Shown here piece by piece: positions 42,808 through 51,325 of a stretch of 64,000 bases of DNA. Below the pieces are notes generated by a model. It saw only the letters and a list, made by a program, of their open reading frames with translations. It was not told the origin of the DNA and ran no database searches. The translations under genes and the position numbers were made by a program. Where the stretch lies: the NCBI RefSeq assembly GCF_026341825.1, contig NZ_JAPENY010000002.1, positions 1,955,001 through 2,019,000 of the forward strand, read 5' to 3'. Source of the DNA: Streptomyces sp. NBC_00620 (GTDB lineage Bacteria > Actinomycetota > Actinomycetes > Streptomycetales > Streptomycetaceae). Numbering within the stretch: the stretch's first letter is position 1; each line of letters starts with the position of its first letter.

Positions 42808-43956
42808 GTGCTGCGCAAGATCTCCTGGCTCATTCGCGCGGGCGCCTACGTCCTGGTGGGCACGGGAATCTTCGGCTGGTCGTCCTTCGGCCCGGTAGCA
42901 CTGCCTGTCACCGTCACCGCGTTCGCCCTCACCGGGCTGATGATGTGCGCCTGGGCGGTGCTCGACCTCCGCGGCCGCGAGGACGCCGGGTGGCGGCCGT
43001 CGCCCGCACTGCCCTACCTCCTCGGCGCGATCGCAGTCCTCGCGGGTGGCGCGTCCGGAGTGCCCGACGCCACCTCGCTGGTCGCGCTCGCCGCACTGGC
43101 CGTGCTCGACGCCGGCAGCGAAGCGTCCCTGCTCGCGGGATGGGCGGTCGCCGGTGCCGGGGCGCTCGCCATCGAGATCGGCGCGCTGATCGCCGGGGCC
43201 GGTACCGGCGTAGTGCTCGGCTCACCGCTGATCCTGCTGGTCGCCCTGCTCAGTGGCCGCAACCGCCGTGCCTACCGGGTCCAGGCCGAGCAGGCCGCGG
43301 CGATGCTCGCCCAGGTCGAGCAACTCCGCGCCGAGCAGCGCCAGGTGGCCGTACTCGACGAGCGCACCCGGATCGCCCGCGAGATCCACGACGTGCTCGC
43401 CCACTCGCTCGGCGCCCTCGGCATCCAGATCCAGGCGGCCCGCGCCCTGCTGACCGACCACGGCGACATCGAACGGGCCGCCGGTCTCCTCGGCGTCGCC
43501 CAGCGCATCGCCTCCGACGGCCTCACCGAGACCCGCCGGGCCGTGCACGCCCTGCGCGCCGATACCGCGCCACTGGACGAGGAGCTGGCCAAGATGGCGG
43601 CCGAGCACCGCCAGCGGCACAGCACGGACGTACAGTTCACCGTCGAGGGCGACCCGGTCCCGCTGCCCCCGGAGCAGACGCTGGCCCTGGTGCGTACGGC
43701 TCAGGAGTCGCTCACCAACACCGCCAAGCACGCGCCCCACCAGCCGGTGACGCTGCTCCTGAGCTACCAGGACGACGACGTGACACTCACCATCGGCAAC
43801 CCGCTCACCGACTCCCCGGCCGGACCGGCCTTCCACACCGTCGACGGAGGCTACGGCCTCACCGGGATGCGCGAACGACTGCTGCTGCTCGGCGGCGCCC
43901 TCGCCGCGGGAGCGGAGAGCGGACGCTGGGCCGTGACCGCGCGGGTGCCGCGATGA
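42808..43956 (+). CDS. Sensor histidine kinase (HisKA_3/NarL type)
   Basis: A 382-residue kinase. Residues ~8-145 hold about five membrane helices without a large extracellular loop. The dimer region RTRIAREIHDVLAHSLGALGIQ carries phospho-accepting His194, and the ATPase domain has VRTAQESLTNTAKHAP (N box) and GGYGLTGMRERLLLLGG (G box). GTG 42808 is chosen; it is only 20 bp after the previous stop and has a poor ribosome binding site, so translation may be coupled. It overlaps the response regulator by ATGA. The signal is unknown, possibly membrane state. Confidence 0.92.
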   Translation: MLRKISWLIRAGAYVLVGTGIFGWSSFGPVALPVTVTAFALTGLMMCAWAVLDLRGREDAGWRPSPALPYLLGAIAVLAGGASGVPDATSLVALAALAVLDAGSEASLLAGWAVAGAGALAIEIGALIAGAGTGVVLGSPLILLVALLSGRNRRAYRVQAEQAAAMLAQVEQLRAEQRQVAVLDERTRIAREIHDVLAHSLGALGIQIQAARALLTDHGDIERAAGLLGVAQRIASDGLTETRRAVHALRADTAPLDEELAKMAAEHRQRHSTDVQFTVEGDPVPLPPEQTLALVRTAQESLTNTAKHAPHQPVTLLLSYQDDDVTLTIGNPLTDSPAGPAFHTVDGGYGLTGMRERLLLLGGALAAGAESGRWAVTARVPR

Positions 43957-44636
43957 GCGCCGGGACACCGCTGCGGGTGATCGTCGCCGACGACCAGGCC
44001 AGCGTCCGCGAGGGCCTCGTCCTGATGCTCGGACTGTTGCCGGACATCGACGTCGTCGCCTCGGCCGCCAACGGCGAGGAAGCCCTCGCGCTGGTCGCCG
44101 AGCACCGCCCCGACGCCATCCTCCTCGATCTCCACATGCCGGTCATGGACGGCACCGAGACCACTCGGCGGCTCACCGCGGACCACCCCGAAGTGGCGAT
44201 CGTCGTCCTGACGACATTCGCCGACGACCGCTCGGTGCTGGACACGCTCCGCGCCGGGGCCCGCAGCTACCTGACCAAGGACGCCGACCGCCTGCACATC
44301 GCCCAGACGCTGCGCAGCGCCGCGAGCGGACTCGCCGTCCTCGACCCCCAGGTGCAGGCCACACTGCTGGCCGCGACCACCCCGCCGCCGGCCGCCGCCG
44401 CGCCCGAGACGGCCCCGGTCCCCGCCGCCGACCGTGAACCGCCCGACCACCTCACCCAGCGCGAGGCGGAGATCCTCACCCTCATCGCCCGTGGTCTGAC
44501 GAACACCGAGATCGCGACGACGCTCTTCCTGAGCAACAACACGGTCAAGACCCACATCAACCGCATCTTCGCCAAGACCGCCTCACGCGACCGCGTCGCC
44601 GCGACCCGCTACGCCCGCGACCACGGCATGGGCTGA
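43953..44636 (+). CDS. NarL/LuxR-family response regulator
   Basis: A 227-residue regulator. The receiver domain starts LRVIVADDQASVREGLVLML, and the phospho-acceptor Asp59 is in ILLDLHMPVMDG with the conserved Lys in SYLTKDAD. After a Pro/Ala linker the C-terminal LuxR helix-turn-helix is LTQREAEILTLIARGLTNTEIATTLFLSNNTVKTHINRIF. ATG 43953 overlaps the kinase stop (ATGA). It acts with the kinase just upstream. Likely target sites are the GGGGTGA repeats at 42124-42175. Confidence 0.94.
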   Translation: MSAGTPLRVIVADDQASVREGLVLMLGLLPDIDVVASAANGEEALALVAEHRPDAILLDLHMPVMDGTETTRRLTADHPEVAIVVLTTFADDRSVLDTLRAGARSYLTKDADRLHIAQTLRSAASGLAVLDPQVQATLLAATTPPPAAAAPETAPVPAADREPPDHLTQREAEILTLIARGLTNTEIATTLFLSNNTVKTHINRIFAKTASRDRVAATRYARDHGMG

Positions 44637-44666
44637 CGCCCCCCGCTCAGCGCGTCGCCCGCGTGC

Positions 44667-46022
44667 TCAACTCGCCGCGTAGGTCCGCAGGAAGAGTGCC
44701 TCCGCGACCGAGAGGCGCTCCAACTCGTCCGGAGAGACGCTCTCGTTCGCCGCGTGGATCTGTGCCTCTGGTTCGCTGAGGCCGATGAGGAGGATCTCGG
44801 TCTGCGGGTACAGGGCGGCGAGGGTGTTGCAGAGCGGGATGGAGCCGCCCATGCCCGCGTACTGCATTTCCTGACCGTCGTACGCGACCGACATCGCCTC
44901 GGCCATCGACGCGTATGCGGGGGTGGAGGTGTCGGCGCGGAACGCCTGCCCCTGGCCGATCTGCTCGGCGCTCACCCGCGCGCCCCAAGGAGTGTGCGCC
45001 AGCACGTGGGCCTCAAGAAGTTTGGTCGCCTCGGCCGCGTCCATGCCCGGCGGCACCCGCAGGCTGATCAGCGCACGGGCGCCCGCCTGCACGGACGGGG
45101 TCGCGCCGACGACCGGCGGGCAGTCGATGCCGAGGACGGTGACCGCCGGACGCGCCCAGATGCGGTCGGCGACCGTTCCGGAGCCGATGAGCTCCACCCC
45201 GTCGAGCACCTTGGCGTCCGCACGGAACGCCTCCTCCTCGTACTGGAGGCCATCCCACACCGCGTCGTCGGCCAGCCCGTCGACCGTCGTCGAACCGTCC
45301 TCGGCCCGCAGCGAGTCCAGTACGCGGATCAGCGCGGCCAGCGCGTCGGGGGCCGCGCCACCGAACTGGCCCGAGTGCAGGTTCCCTTCGAGGGTGTCCA
45401 CCTGGAGGCGTACGAGGGTCATGCCGCGCAGTGTCGAGGTCACCGTCGGCAGACCGGCCCGGAAGTTGCCGGCGTCGCCGATCACGATGGTGTCGGCGGT
45501 CAGCAGCTCGGGGTGCTCCTCGGCGTACCGCTCCAGACCGCCCGTGCCCTGCTCCTCCGAACCCTCGACGATCACCTTGACGTGCACGGGCACGCCGCCG
45601 TTCGCCTTCAGCGCACGCAGCGCGAGGAGATGCATCACGAAGCCGCCCTTGCAGTCGGCGCTGCCACGCCCGTACCAGCGGCCGTCGCGCTCCGTCAGCT
45701 CGAACGGCGGCGACACCCAGGCCGCCTCGTCCAGCGGCGGCTGCACGTCGTAGTGCGCGTACAGCAGAACGGTCTTCGCACCCTCGGGGCCGGGCAGGAA
45801 GCCGTACACCGACTGCGTGCCGTCGGGGGTGTCGAGCAGCGCCACGTCCTGGAAACCCTCGGCGCGCAGTGCGTCGGCGACCCAGTTCGCGGCGCCCTCG
45901 CTCTCGCTCTTGGGGTATTGATCGAAGTCCGCCACCGACTTGAAGGCCACCAGCTCGGTGAGCTCCGCCTTCGCCCTGGGCATCAGGGAGGCAACGGTCT
46001 CGGCGACCGGATTCGACGACAT
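44667..46022 (-). CDS. M20-family dipeptidase
   Basis: A 451-residue zinc dipeptidase of the carnosinase/ArgE/DapE family. Metal and catalytic blocks are in order: LLYAHYDVQPPLDEAAW, GRGSADCKGGFVMHLLALRAL, VIVEGSEEQGTGGL with Glu base, IVIGDAGN, and the C-terminal AQIHAANESVSPDEL His. A dimerisation domain fills residues ~200-320 (LRGMTLVRLQVDTLEGNLHSGQFGGAAP). ATG 46022 is chosen because AAGGAG lies seven bases upstream. It splits dipeptides, possibly in cell-wall or peptide nutrition. It is not in an operon. Confidence 0.94.
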   Translation of the reverse strand: MSSNPVAETVASLMPRAKAELTELVAFKSVADFDQYPKSESEGAANWVADALRAEGFQDVALLDTPDGTQSVYGFLPGPEGAKTVLLYAHYDVQPPLDEAAWVSPPFELTERDGRWYGRGSADCKGGFVMHLLALRALKANGGVPVHVKVIVEGSEEQGTGGLERYAEEHPELLTADTIVIGDAGNFRAGLPTVTSTLRGMTLVRLQVDTLEGNLHSGQFGGAAPDALAALIRVLDSLRAEDGSTTVDGLADDAVWDGLQYEEEAFRADAKVLDGVELIGSGTVADRIWARPAVTVLGIDCPPVVGATPSVQAGARALISLRVPPGMDAAEATKLLEAHVLAHTPWGARVSAEQIGQGQAFRADTSTPAYASMAEAMSVAYDGQEMQYAGMGGSIPLCNTLAALYPQTEILLIGLSEPEAQIHAANESVSPDELERLSVAEALFLRTYAAS

Positions 46023-46206
46023 GGGCACGCTCCTTGTGGGTGCGACGTTGTACTTCTGTGTACTGGTGATCGTGCGGTGTGTAAGCGTCTCCTGGTGTGC
46101 AGGGCGCCTACGCTGCCGATCCTCCCACAGTGGCCTGCGGCGATGGCCGCCGTAGGATGCGGGAGAAACGTGCGGCAGACGGCTGGACTGGGAGCAATAG
46201 ACCATC

Positions 46207-47412
46207 GTGAGCAGCGAGAACTCTTCGGCGGACGACGGGCAGCGGGTGTGGGACGTCGTCGTGGTCGGCGCGGGGCCGGCGGGCGCCTCGGCCGCCTATG
46301 CGGCAGCGGTCGCGGGACGCAGCGTCCTGCTGCTGGAGAAGGCGGAGCTGCCGCGCTACAAGACGTGCGGCGGCGGCATCATCGGTCCCTCGCGCGACGC
46401 GCTTCCGCCAGGTTTCGAACTGCCGCTCCAGGACCGGGTGCACGCGGTCACCTTCACGCTGGACGGGAAGTTCACGCGCACCAGGCGCTCGCGGCAGATG
46501 CTGTTCGGGCTGATCAACCGTCCCGAGTTCGACCAGCAGCTGGTCGAGTTCGCGCAGAAGGCGGGCGCCGAGCTGCGTACGGGCGTCACGGTCTCGCGCG
46601 TCGAACAGCATGGTTCCGCCGTACCGGACCGGCGTACCGTCGCCGTCGTCCTGCAGGGCGGTGAGACCGTCCTTGCGCGGGCGGTCGTCGGGGCTGACGG
46701 CAGCGCCAGCCGGATAGGAGCGCACGTCGGGGTGAAGCTCGACCAGGTCGACCTCGGCCTCGAGGTGGAGATCCCCGTGCCGGAGACCGTCGCCGAGGAC
46801 TGGCAGGGGCGGGTCCTCATCGACTGGGGGCCCATTCCCGGCAGTTACGGCTGGGTGTTCCCCAAGGGCGACACGCTCACCGTCGGCGTGATCTCCGCGC
46901 GCGGTGAAGGCGCGGCCACCAAGCGGTACTTGGAGGACTTCGTCGCCCGGCTGGGGCTCGCCGGTTTCGAACCGAGCATCTCCTCCGGCCACTTGACGCG
47001 CTGCCGCGCCGACGACTCGCCGCTGTCGCGCGGCCGGGTGCTGGTGTGCGGGGACGCGGCGGGGCTCCTCGAACCCTGGACCCGCGAGGGCATCTCCTTC
47101 GCGCTGCGCTCCGGACGGCTCGCGGGGGAGTGGGCGGTACGGATCGCCGAGGCGCACGACGCGGTCGACACGCGGCGCCAGGCCCTGAACTACGCCTTCG
47201 CGATCAAGGCGGGACTCGGCGTCGAGATGAGCGTCGGCAAGAGCATGCTCTCGGCCTTCGAACGCCGTCCGGGTGTGCTCCACGCCGTGATCACGGGCTT
47301 CAGGCCCGCGTGGAACGCCTTCGCCGGGATCACCCGCGGGTCGACCTCGCTCGGCGAGGTCGTCCGCTCCCGCCCGATCATCGGGCGCGTCCTGACCGCG
47401 CTCGACCGGTAG
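46207..47412 (+). CDS. Geranylgeranyl-reductase family FAD-dependent oxidoreductase
   Basis: A 401-residue flavoprotein of the ChlP/GGR family. The FAD loop VVVVGAGPAGASAAYAAAVAGRSVLLLEK is followed by YKTCGGGIIGPSRDAL, ADGSASRIGAHVGV, GSYGWVFPKGDTLTVGVIS and VCGDAAGLLEPWTREGISFALRSGRLA, which are the characteristic blocks. It would saturate or oxidise isoprenoid chains, such as menaquinone side chains or lipid precursors. GTG 46207 is close to the N-terminal motif. The gene diverges from the dipeptidase. No terpenoid genes are adjacent. Confidence 0.92.
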   Translation: MSSENSSADDGQRVWDVVVVGAGPAGASAAYAAAVAGRSVLLLEKAELPRYKTCGGGIIGPSRDALPPGFELPLQDRVHAVTFTLDGKFTRTRRSRQMLFGLINRPEFDQQLVEFAQKAGAELRTGVTVSRVEQHGSAVPDRRTVAVVLQGGETVLARAVVGADGSASRIGAHVGVKLDQVDLGLEVEIPVPETVAEDWQGRVLIDWGPIPGSYGWVFPKGDTLTVGVISARGEGAATKRYLEDFVARLGLAGFEPSISSGHLTRCRADDSPLSRGRVLVCGDAAGLLEPWTREGISFALRSGRLAGEWAVRIAEAHDAVDTRRQALNYAFAIKAGLGVEMSVGKSMLSAFERRPGVLHAVITGFRPAWNAFAGITRGSTSLGEVVRSRPIIGRVLTALDR

Positions 47413-47422
47413 GCCCTGGGTC

Positions 47423-47446
47423 CCGGGCCCTGTGCCCTGGGCCCGG
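47423..47446. terminator. Terminator hairpin CCGGGCCC-N8-GGGCCCGG
   Basis: A perfect 8-bp stem with an eight-base loop between the convergent reductase genes at 46207-47412 and 47453-47902. Confidence 0.65.
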
Positions 47447-47452
47447 TGGGGG

Positions 47453-47902
47453 TTACGGCTTGACCGTGATCCGGAACACCGGGTGCTTGGGCGCGGCGGC
47501 GAGCAACTCCTCGTCGGTGGAGTTCACGTTGACGTCGCCGAAGAACCTGCCGACCTCCCAGCCCCACTTCTTGAGGTAGGTGCGCAGGACCACCGGCTTC
47601 TCCTCGTCGGCCAGCTCGACCGCCGTGAACTCCTGGGTCCTGCGCCCGACCTGGAGCCGTCCGCCACCGGCCGCACGCATGTTGCGCACCCATTCGGAGT
47701 GGCCGCGGGCCGAGATCAGGTACGGGCCGCCTTCGTACGGGAGCGGGTTGATGGGAACCTTCCGCCACTCGCCGCTCTTGCGCCCCTTCACGGAGAGCTC
47801 GGCGCTGCCGAGGAGGCTGACGCCGCGGCGCGCGAGCCAGCCGACGAGGCCGTTCATGGCCCGGTCGAAGGGCTTGGGCTTGATGTAGTGGGCCGTCGAC
47901 AT
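47453..47902 (-). CDS. Deazaflavin (F420)-dependent nitroreductase family protein
   Basis: A 149-residue protein of the DDN family (split beta-barrel). LLGSAELSVKGRKSGEWRKVPINPLPYEGGPYLIS and GHSEWVRNMRAAGGGRLQVGRRTQEFTAVEL are its phosphate- and deazaflavin-binding blocks. It should use reduced F420 to reduce nitro, quinone or unsaturated compounds. ATG 47902 has AGGAGGAACC upstream. The divergent TetR gene lies 145 bp away and the gap contains two matched operators, so it is very probably that regulator's main target. Confidence 0.92.
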   Translation of the reverse strand: MSTAHYIKPKPFDRAMNGLVGWLARRGVSLLGSAELSVKGRKSGEWRKVPINPLPYEGGPYLISARGHSEWVRNMRAAGGGRLQVGRRTQEFTAVELADEEKPVVLRTYLKKWGWEVGRFFGDVNVNSTDEELLAAAPKHPVFRITVKP

Positions 47903-47919
47903 GGTTCCTCCTGGTTTTG

Positions 47920-47986
47920 GAGAGCACTGCTCTCGCTTGACATCAGTGTGTACGAGATCGGTGATCCAAAGCAAGAGCACTGCTCT
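47920..47986. promoter_or_regulatory. TetR operators GAGAGCACTGCTCTC and AGAGCACTGCTCT
   Basis: GAGAGCACTGCTCTC (47920-47934) is a perfect 7-1-7 palindrome just upstream of the reductase ribosome binding site. AGAGCACTGCTCT (47974-47986) is a perfect 6-1-6 copy 53 bp away (five turns). A third partial copy, GCACTGCTCT, is at 48015-48024. Confidence 0.8.
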
Positions 47987-48047
47987 CGTTTTTGTGCGAC
48001 GCTCTCGTTTGTGTGCACTGCTCTGAAAACGTGGCACACTTCCCAGC

Positions 48048-48785
48048 ATGAGTACCGCACGAGGGGCACGGGCCCGAGCCAGGATCGAGGTCACCGCGGC
48101 CATCAAGGACGAGGCCCGCAGTCAGCTCGCGGCGGAAGGCGCCGCCAAGCTCTCGCTACGGGCCGTGGCCCGCGAGCTCGGCATGGTCTCCTCCGCGCTG
48201 TACCGCTACTTCCCCAGCCGCGACGACCTGTTGACCGCGCTCATCATCGACGCCTACGACTCCCTTGGCGAGGCCGCCGAGTCGGCGCACGCCCAGATCG
48301 CCGGCGCCGCACCCCGCGAGCGCTGGATCGCGGTCTGCGTGGCGGCGCGCCGCTGGGCGCTGGAGCATCCGCACGAGTACGCGCTCATCTACGGCTCGCC
48401 CGTGCCCGGGTACACCGCGCCGGAGACGACGATCCCGGCCGCCTCCCGCGTGGGCCTGCTCCTGATCGGCATCGTCCGTGACGCGTACCAGGGCAAGGGT
48501 GTCGCCCGCTCCCGCCTGCCCGCCGATCTCGAACCCGAGGCGAAGCGGATGGCCGCCGACCTCGCGCCCGACCTCCCGCCCGAGGTCGTCACCGCGCTGG
48601 TGGCCGCCTGGGCGCAGCTCTACGGACTGATCGGCTTCGAACTGTTCGGCCAGTTCAACCGGGTCGTCGAAGACCGTGAGACGTTCTTCCGGCATGCTGC
48701 GGGCCAACTCGCCCACGGTGTGGGCCTGGTGTTCCCTCAGCCCACCGGTACGGCGGTCAAGGGACCCAGCGGCTCCGGGTCCTGA
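48048..48785 (+). CDS. TetR-family transcriptional regulator
   Basis: A 245-residue repressor. RIEVTAAIKDEARSQLAAEGAAKLSLRAVARELGMVSSALYRYFPSRDDLLTALI is the HTH with the helix-3 Tyr-Phe pattern; the C-terminal domain matches the TetR group with ASxxGLLLIG-type helices but the ligand is unknown. ATG 48048 fits the short distance to the third operator half-site. It represses the divergent F420-type reductase and itself. A remnant of an MMPL transporter gene lies just downstream, so it may once have controlled an export system. Confidence 0.93.
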   Translation: MSTARGARARARIEVTAAIKDEARSQLAAEGAAKLSLRAVARELGMVSSALYRYFPSRDDLLTALIIDAYDSLGEAAESAHAQIAGAAPRERWIAVCVAARRWALEHPHEYALIYGSPVPGYTAPETTIPAASRVGLLLIGIVRDAYQGKGVARSRLPADLEPEAKRMAADLAPDLPPEVVTALVAAWAQLYGLIGFELFGQFNRVVEDRETFFRHAAGQLAHGVGLVFPQPTGTAVKGPSGSGS

Positions 48786-48799
48786 CGGAGGATCCGCGG

Positions 48800-48991
48800 A
48801 TGCGGGGAGCGCAACGCGGACCTGGGGTCCGTGCCGACGGCCTCGGTGACGCGATCCGCGTCCGAGTCGTGCGGCTGCCTGTGACGATGCGGCCCGCGGG
48901 CCGTGCCGGCTGGTGGGCGCCGAAGCCGCTGCGGTGGCTCTATCGGGGGTTCGGGATCAGCGAAGCGGTACTCCCTGGGGAGTACGTGTGA
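48800..48991 (+). pseudogene. Remnant of an MMPL-family transporter C-terminus
   Basis: A 63-codon frame whose ending, GRAGWWAPKPLRWLYRGFGIS, fits the final segment after the last helix of MMPL/RND-type transporters (GRxxWWxPxPLRxLxxRFGxSE). The preceding DAIRVRVVRLPVTMRPAGR parallels the DAxxVRxxLVPAxMxLLGR segment. The N-terminal part is degenerate. GGAGGA lies upstream, so it could still be translated. Most of the transporter (~700 residues) is gone. TetR plus MMPL is a common gene pair, which fits the upstream regulator. Confidence 0.5.
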
Positions 48992-49044
48992 TCACCTCGC
49001 CCGGCTGACGCCGTGGGCGGCCTCTCGCGTCTAGCGTGAACGTC

Positions 49045-50283
49045 ATGGAAGAGCAGCGCACGCCCAGGTCCCCGGCGTGGGGCGGACCACCCCAGTGGTG
49101 GCGGCACGGGCCGCCGGCGTGGGGCCGAAGGGACGACCAGGAGCGCCGCGCCCGCTGGCCGTGGCGCTCGACGCTGCTGGTCACCGTCTTCGTGTTCGGC
49201 GGCTCCAGTTTCGCGAGCCAGGCCCAGGAGGGCGAGCGCGCGTCCCTGGACCTCTTCGCACGGGCGCTGCTGCTCGTGGGATGCGGGTTGCTGCTGTGGC
49301 GGCAGCGGCAGCCGGTGCTTGTCGCCTTCGGCACCGCGGCGGCGGCCATGCTCTACCTCGGCGCCGGATATCCGTACGGGCCCGTCTTCCTCACCGTCGC
49401 CCTGGGCTGCTTCAGCGCGATCGTCGCCGGGCACCGCCGAGCCGCCTGGACGGCCGTCGGGATGCTCTGGGCCGGACATGTGCTGGTGGCGCACTGGCTG
49501 TACCGGTGGCTGCCGCCGTCGGGGGACACACCGGCCGACTGGGGGCAGGAGGTGGTCGTCGCCACCTGGATCGTGGCGATCGTGGCGCTGTCGGAGCTGG
49601 TCCGCGTACGCCGTGAGCAGTGGGCCCGCGATCGCGCGGAGCGGGCACAGGCCGCCCGACGGCGCGCCGACGAGGAACGGCTGCGGATGGCGCGCGAGCT
49701 GCACGACGTCCTGGCGCACAGCATCTCCGTGATCAACGTCCAGGCTGGCGTGGGACTTGCGCTCCTGGACTCCGACCCGGAACAGGCGCGCACGGCGCTC
49801 ACCACCATCAAGGCGGCGAGCAAGGAGGCGCTCGGAGAGGTCCGCCAGGTGCTCGACACGCTGCGTGCGCCGGGGGACGCACCGCGCACGCCGGCGCCCG
49901 GTCTCGACCGGCTCCCCGAACTCGTCGAACAGGCGGCGGGCGCGGGCCTGACGGTCGAGATCCAGGGTGCGGCCCCGAAGCTCACGCCGGGCACCGACCT
50001 CGCCGCCTTCCGCATCGTCCAGGAGGCGCTCACCAATGTCGTACGGCATTCGGGATCGCGGCACGCGCGCGTGCTGGTTGATTCCACGGAGGGCGCGCTG
50101 AGGCTACGTATCGACGACGACGGGCCCGCGACCGGCGCGGACGCGGGCGGCAGCGGCAACGGGCTGGCCGGGATGCGGGAGCGGGCCGCGGCCCTGGGCG
50201 GCACGATCGAGGCGGGTCCGCGTGACGACGGCGGGTTCCGCGTACTGGCCGAACTGCCGCTGAAGGCCAAGGAGGCACGGTGA
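49045..50283 (+). CDS. Sensor histidine kinase (HisKA_3 type)
   Basis: A 412-residue kinase. A Pro/Trp-rich cytoplasmic N-terminus (WGGPPQWWRHGPPAWGRR) precedes about five helices (residues ~45-185). The phospho-accepting His220 lies in RMARELHDVLAHSISVINVQAG, with VQEALTNVVRHSGSRHARV as N box and GNGLAGMRERAAALGG as G box. It resembles the many Streptomyces kinases of the NarX/DesK subclass. The start may be leaderless. It overlaps the response regulator by GTGA. Signal unknown. Confidence 0.93.
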   Translation: MEEQRTPRSPAWGGPPQWWRHGPPAWGRRDDQERRARWPWRSTLLVTVFVFGGSSFASQAQEGERASLDLFARALLLVGCGLLLWRQRQPVLVAFGTAAAAMLYLGAGYPYGPVFLTVALGCFSAIVAGHRRAAWTAVGMLWAGHVLVAHWLYRWLPPSGDTPADWGQEVVVATWIVAIVALSELVRVRREQWARDRAERAQAARRRADEERLRMARELHDVLAHSISVINVQAGVGLALLDSDPEQARTALTTIKAASKEALGEVRQVLDTLRAPGDAPRTPAPGLDRLPELVEQAAGAGLTVEIQGAAPKLTPGTDLAAFRIVQEALTNVVRHSGSRHARVLVDSTEGALRLRIDDDGPATGADAGGSGNGLAGMRERAAALGGTIEAGPRDDGGFRVLAELPLKAKEAR

Positions 50284-50945
50284 TCCGCGTACTGCTCGCC
50301 GACGACCAGTTGCTGGTGAGGGCAGGCTTCAAGGCGCTGCTCGACGCGCAGTCGGACATCGAGGTGGCCGGGGAGGCCGCCGACGGAGAGGAGGCGCTGC
50401 GCCAGGTACGCGAACTGCACCCCGACGTCGTCCTGATGGACATCCGCATGCCCCGGCTCGACGGCCTCGCCGCGACCCGCCGCATCACCGACGACACCGA
50501 CCTGGAGGACGTCAAGGTGGTCATGCTCACCACCTTCGAGCTGGACGAGTACGTCTTCGAGGCGATCCGGTCCGGTGCCTCCGGGTTCCTGGTCAAGGAC
50601 ACCGAGCCGGAGGAACTCCTGCGCGCGGTACGGGCGGTGGTCGGGGGCGACGCGCTGCTCTCGCCGGGTGTGACGCGCCGGCTGATCGCCGAGTTCGCGG
50701 CCCGCTCCAAGGAGCCCGCGGAAGTCGCGTCCCTCGCCGAACTCACCGAGCGGGAACGGGAGGTTATGGCCCTGGTCGGCATCGGCCTGTCCAACGACGA
50801 GATCGCCCGGCGCCTGGTCGTCAGCCCGCTCACGGCGAAGACGCATGTCAGCCGGACCATGGTGAAGCTGGGCGCCCGTGACCGGGCCCAACTGGTCGTG
50901 CTGGCCTATGAGTCGGGCTTGGTGCGGCCGGGCTGGCTGGGCTGA
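50280..50945 (+). CDS. NarL/LuxR-family response regulator
   Basis: A 221-residue regulator with receiver domain (IRVLLADDQLLVRAGFKALL; phospho-acceptor Asp54 in VLMDIRMPRLDG; Lys in GFLVKDTEPEE) and a LuxR helix-turn-helix (LTEREREVMALVGIGLSNDEIARRLVVSPLTAKTHVSRTM). GTG 50280 overlaps the kinase stop. It is the cognate partner of the upstream kinase. The nearby MMPL remnant might once have been a target; live targets are not apparent in the window. Its 3' end overlaps a convergent gene by 40 bp. Confidence 0.95.
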   Translation: MIRVLLADDQLLVRAGFKALLDAQSDIEVAGEAADGEEALRQVRELHPDVVLMDIRMPRLDGLAATRRITDDTDLEDVKVVMLTTFELDEYVFEAIRSGASGFLVKDTEPEELLRAVRAVVGGDALLSPGVTRRLIAEFAARSKEPAEVASLAELTEREREVMALVGIGLSNDEIARRLVVSPLTAKTHVSRTMVKLGARDRAQLVVLAYESGLVRPGWLG

Positions 50946-51253
50946 CCCGCGCCCTCGCCCTTGCCGCCCTGGCCCACGCCACCCGTGCCCTCGTCGCCCG
51001 TGCCCTCGCCCTCGCGGCCGAAGCGGACCAGCACGCTGACCGCGCGTACGGCGAAGAGGGCGGCGGCGAGCAGGATCCCCGACGTAAGCAGCGCCTGGCC
51101 GACGGCGCCGGGGAGATCGAAGAGCAGGGCGGGACCGGACACGGCCCCGAACACGACGGCCGCCGCGAACGCCGCGCTGCACAGCGCGTATCCGATCTCG
51201 ACGGTGATCGCGTCACGCTCGGCCTGACTGCGCCGCCCCCTGGTGAACTCCAT
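50906..51253 (-). CDS. Small conserved membrane protein
   Basis: A 115-residue protein with three likely helices: AITVEIGYALCSAAFAAAVVFGAVSG, ALLFDLPGAVGQALLTSGILLAAALFAVRAVSVLV, then a Gly/Glu-rich tail. The start MEFTRGRRSQAERDAI is one I recall from conserved Streptomyces hypothetical proteins. The Gly-rich tail overlaps the response regulator by 40 bp, so its last residues are constrained by the other gene. ATG 51253 is the family-like start. No function known. Confidence 0.7.
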   Translation of the reverse strand: MEFTRGRRSQAERDAITVEIGYALCSAAFAAAVVFGAVSGPALLFDLPGAVGQALLTSGILLAAALFAVRAVSVLVRFGREGEGTGDEGTGGVGQGGKGEGAGQPSQPGRTKPDS

Positions 51254-51268
51254 CCGTCGAGTCAAACA

Positions 51269-51311
51269 GGCGTGGGCCCGGCAGGACAAGTGAGTCCGCC
51301 GGGCCCACGCC
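51269..51311. terminator. Strong terminator between the MFS gene and the small membrane gene
   Basis: GGCGTGGGCCCGGC (51269-51282) and GCCGGGCCCACGCC (51298-51311) form a perfect 14-bp stem, and the loop contributes another GGAC/GTCC pairing. It follows the MFS stop on the minus strand by 15 bp. Confidence 0.82.
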
Positions 51312-51325
51312 GTAGAGGCGCCCCC

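Noticed and set aside
49353..51182. 609-residue minus-strand frame opposite the kinase and regulator
   Set aside because: It is antisense to two clear two-component genes and contains no recognisable domain.
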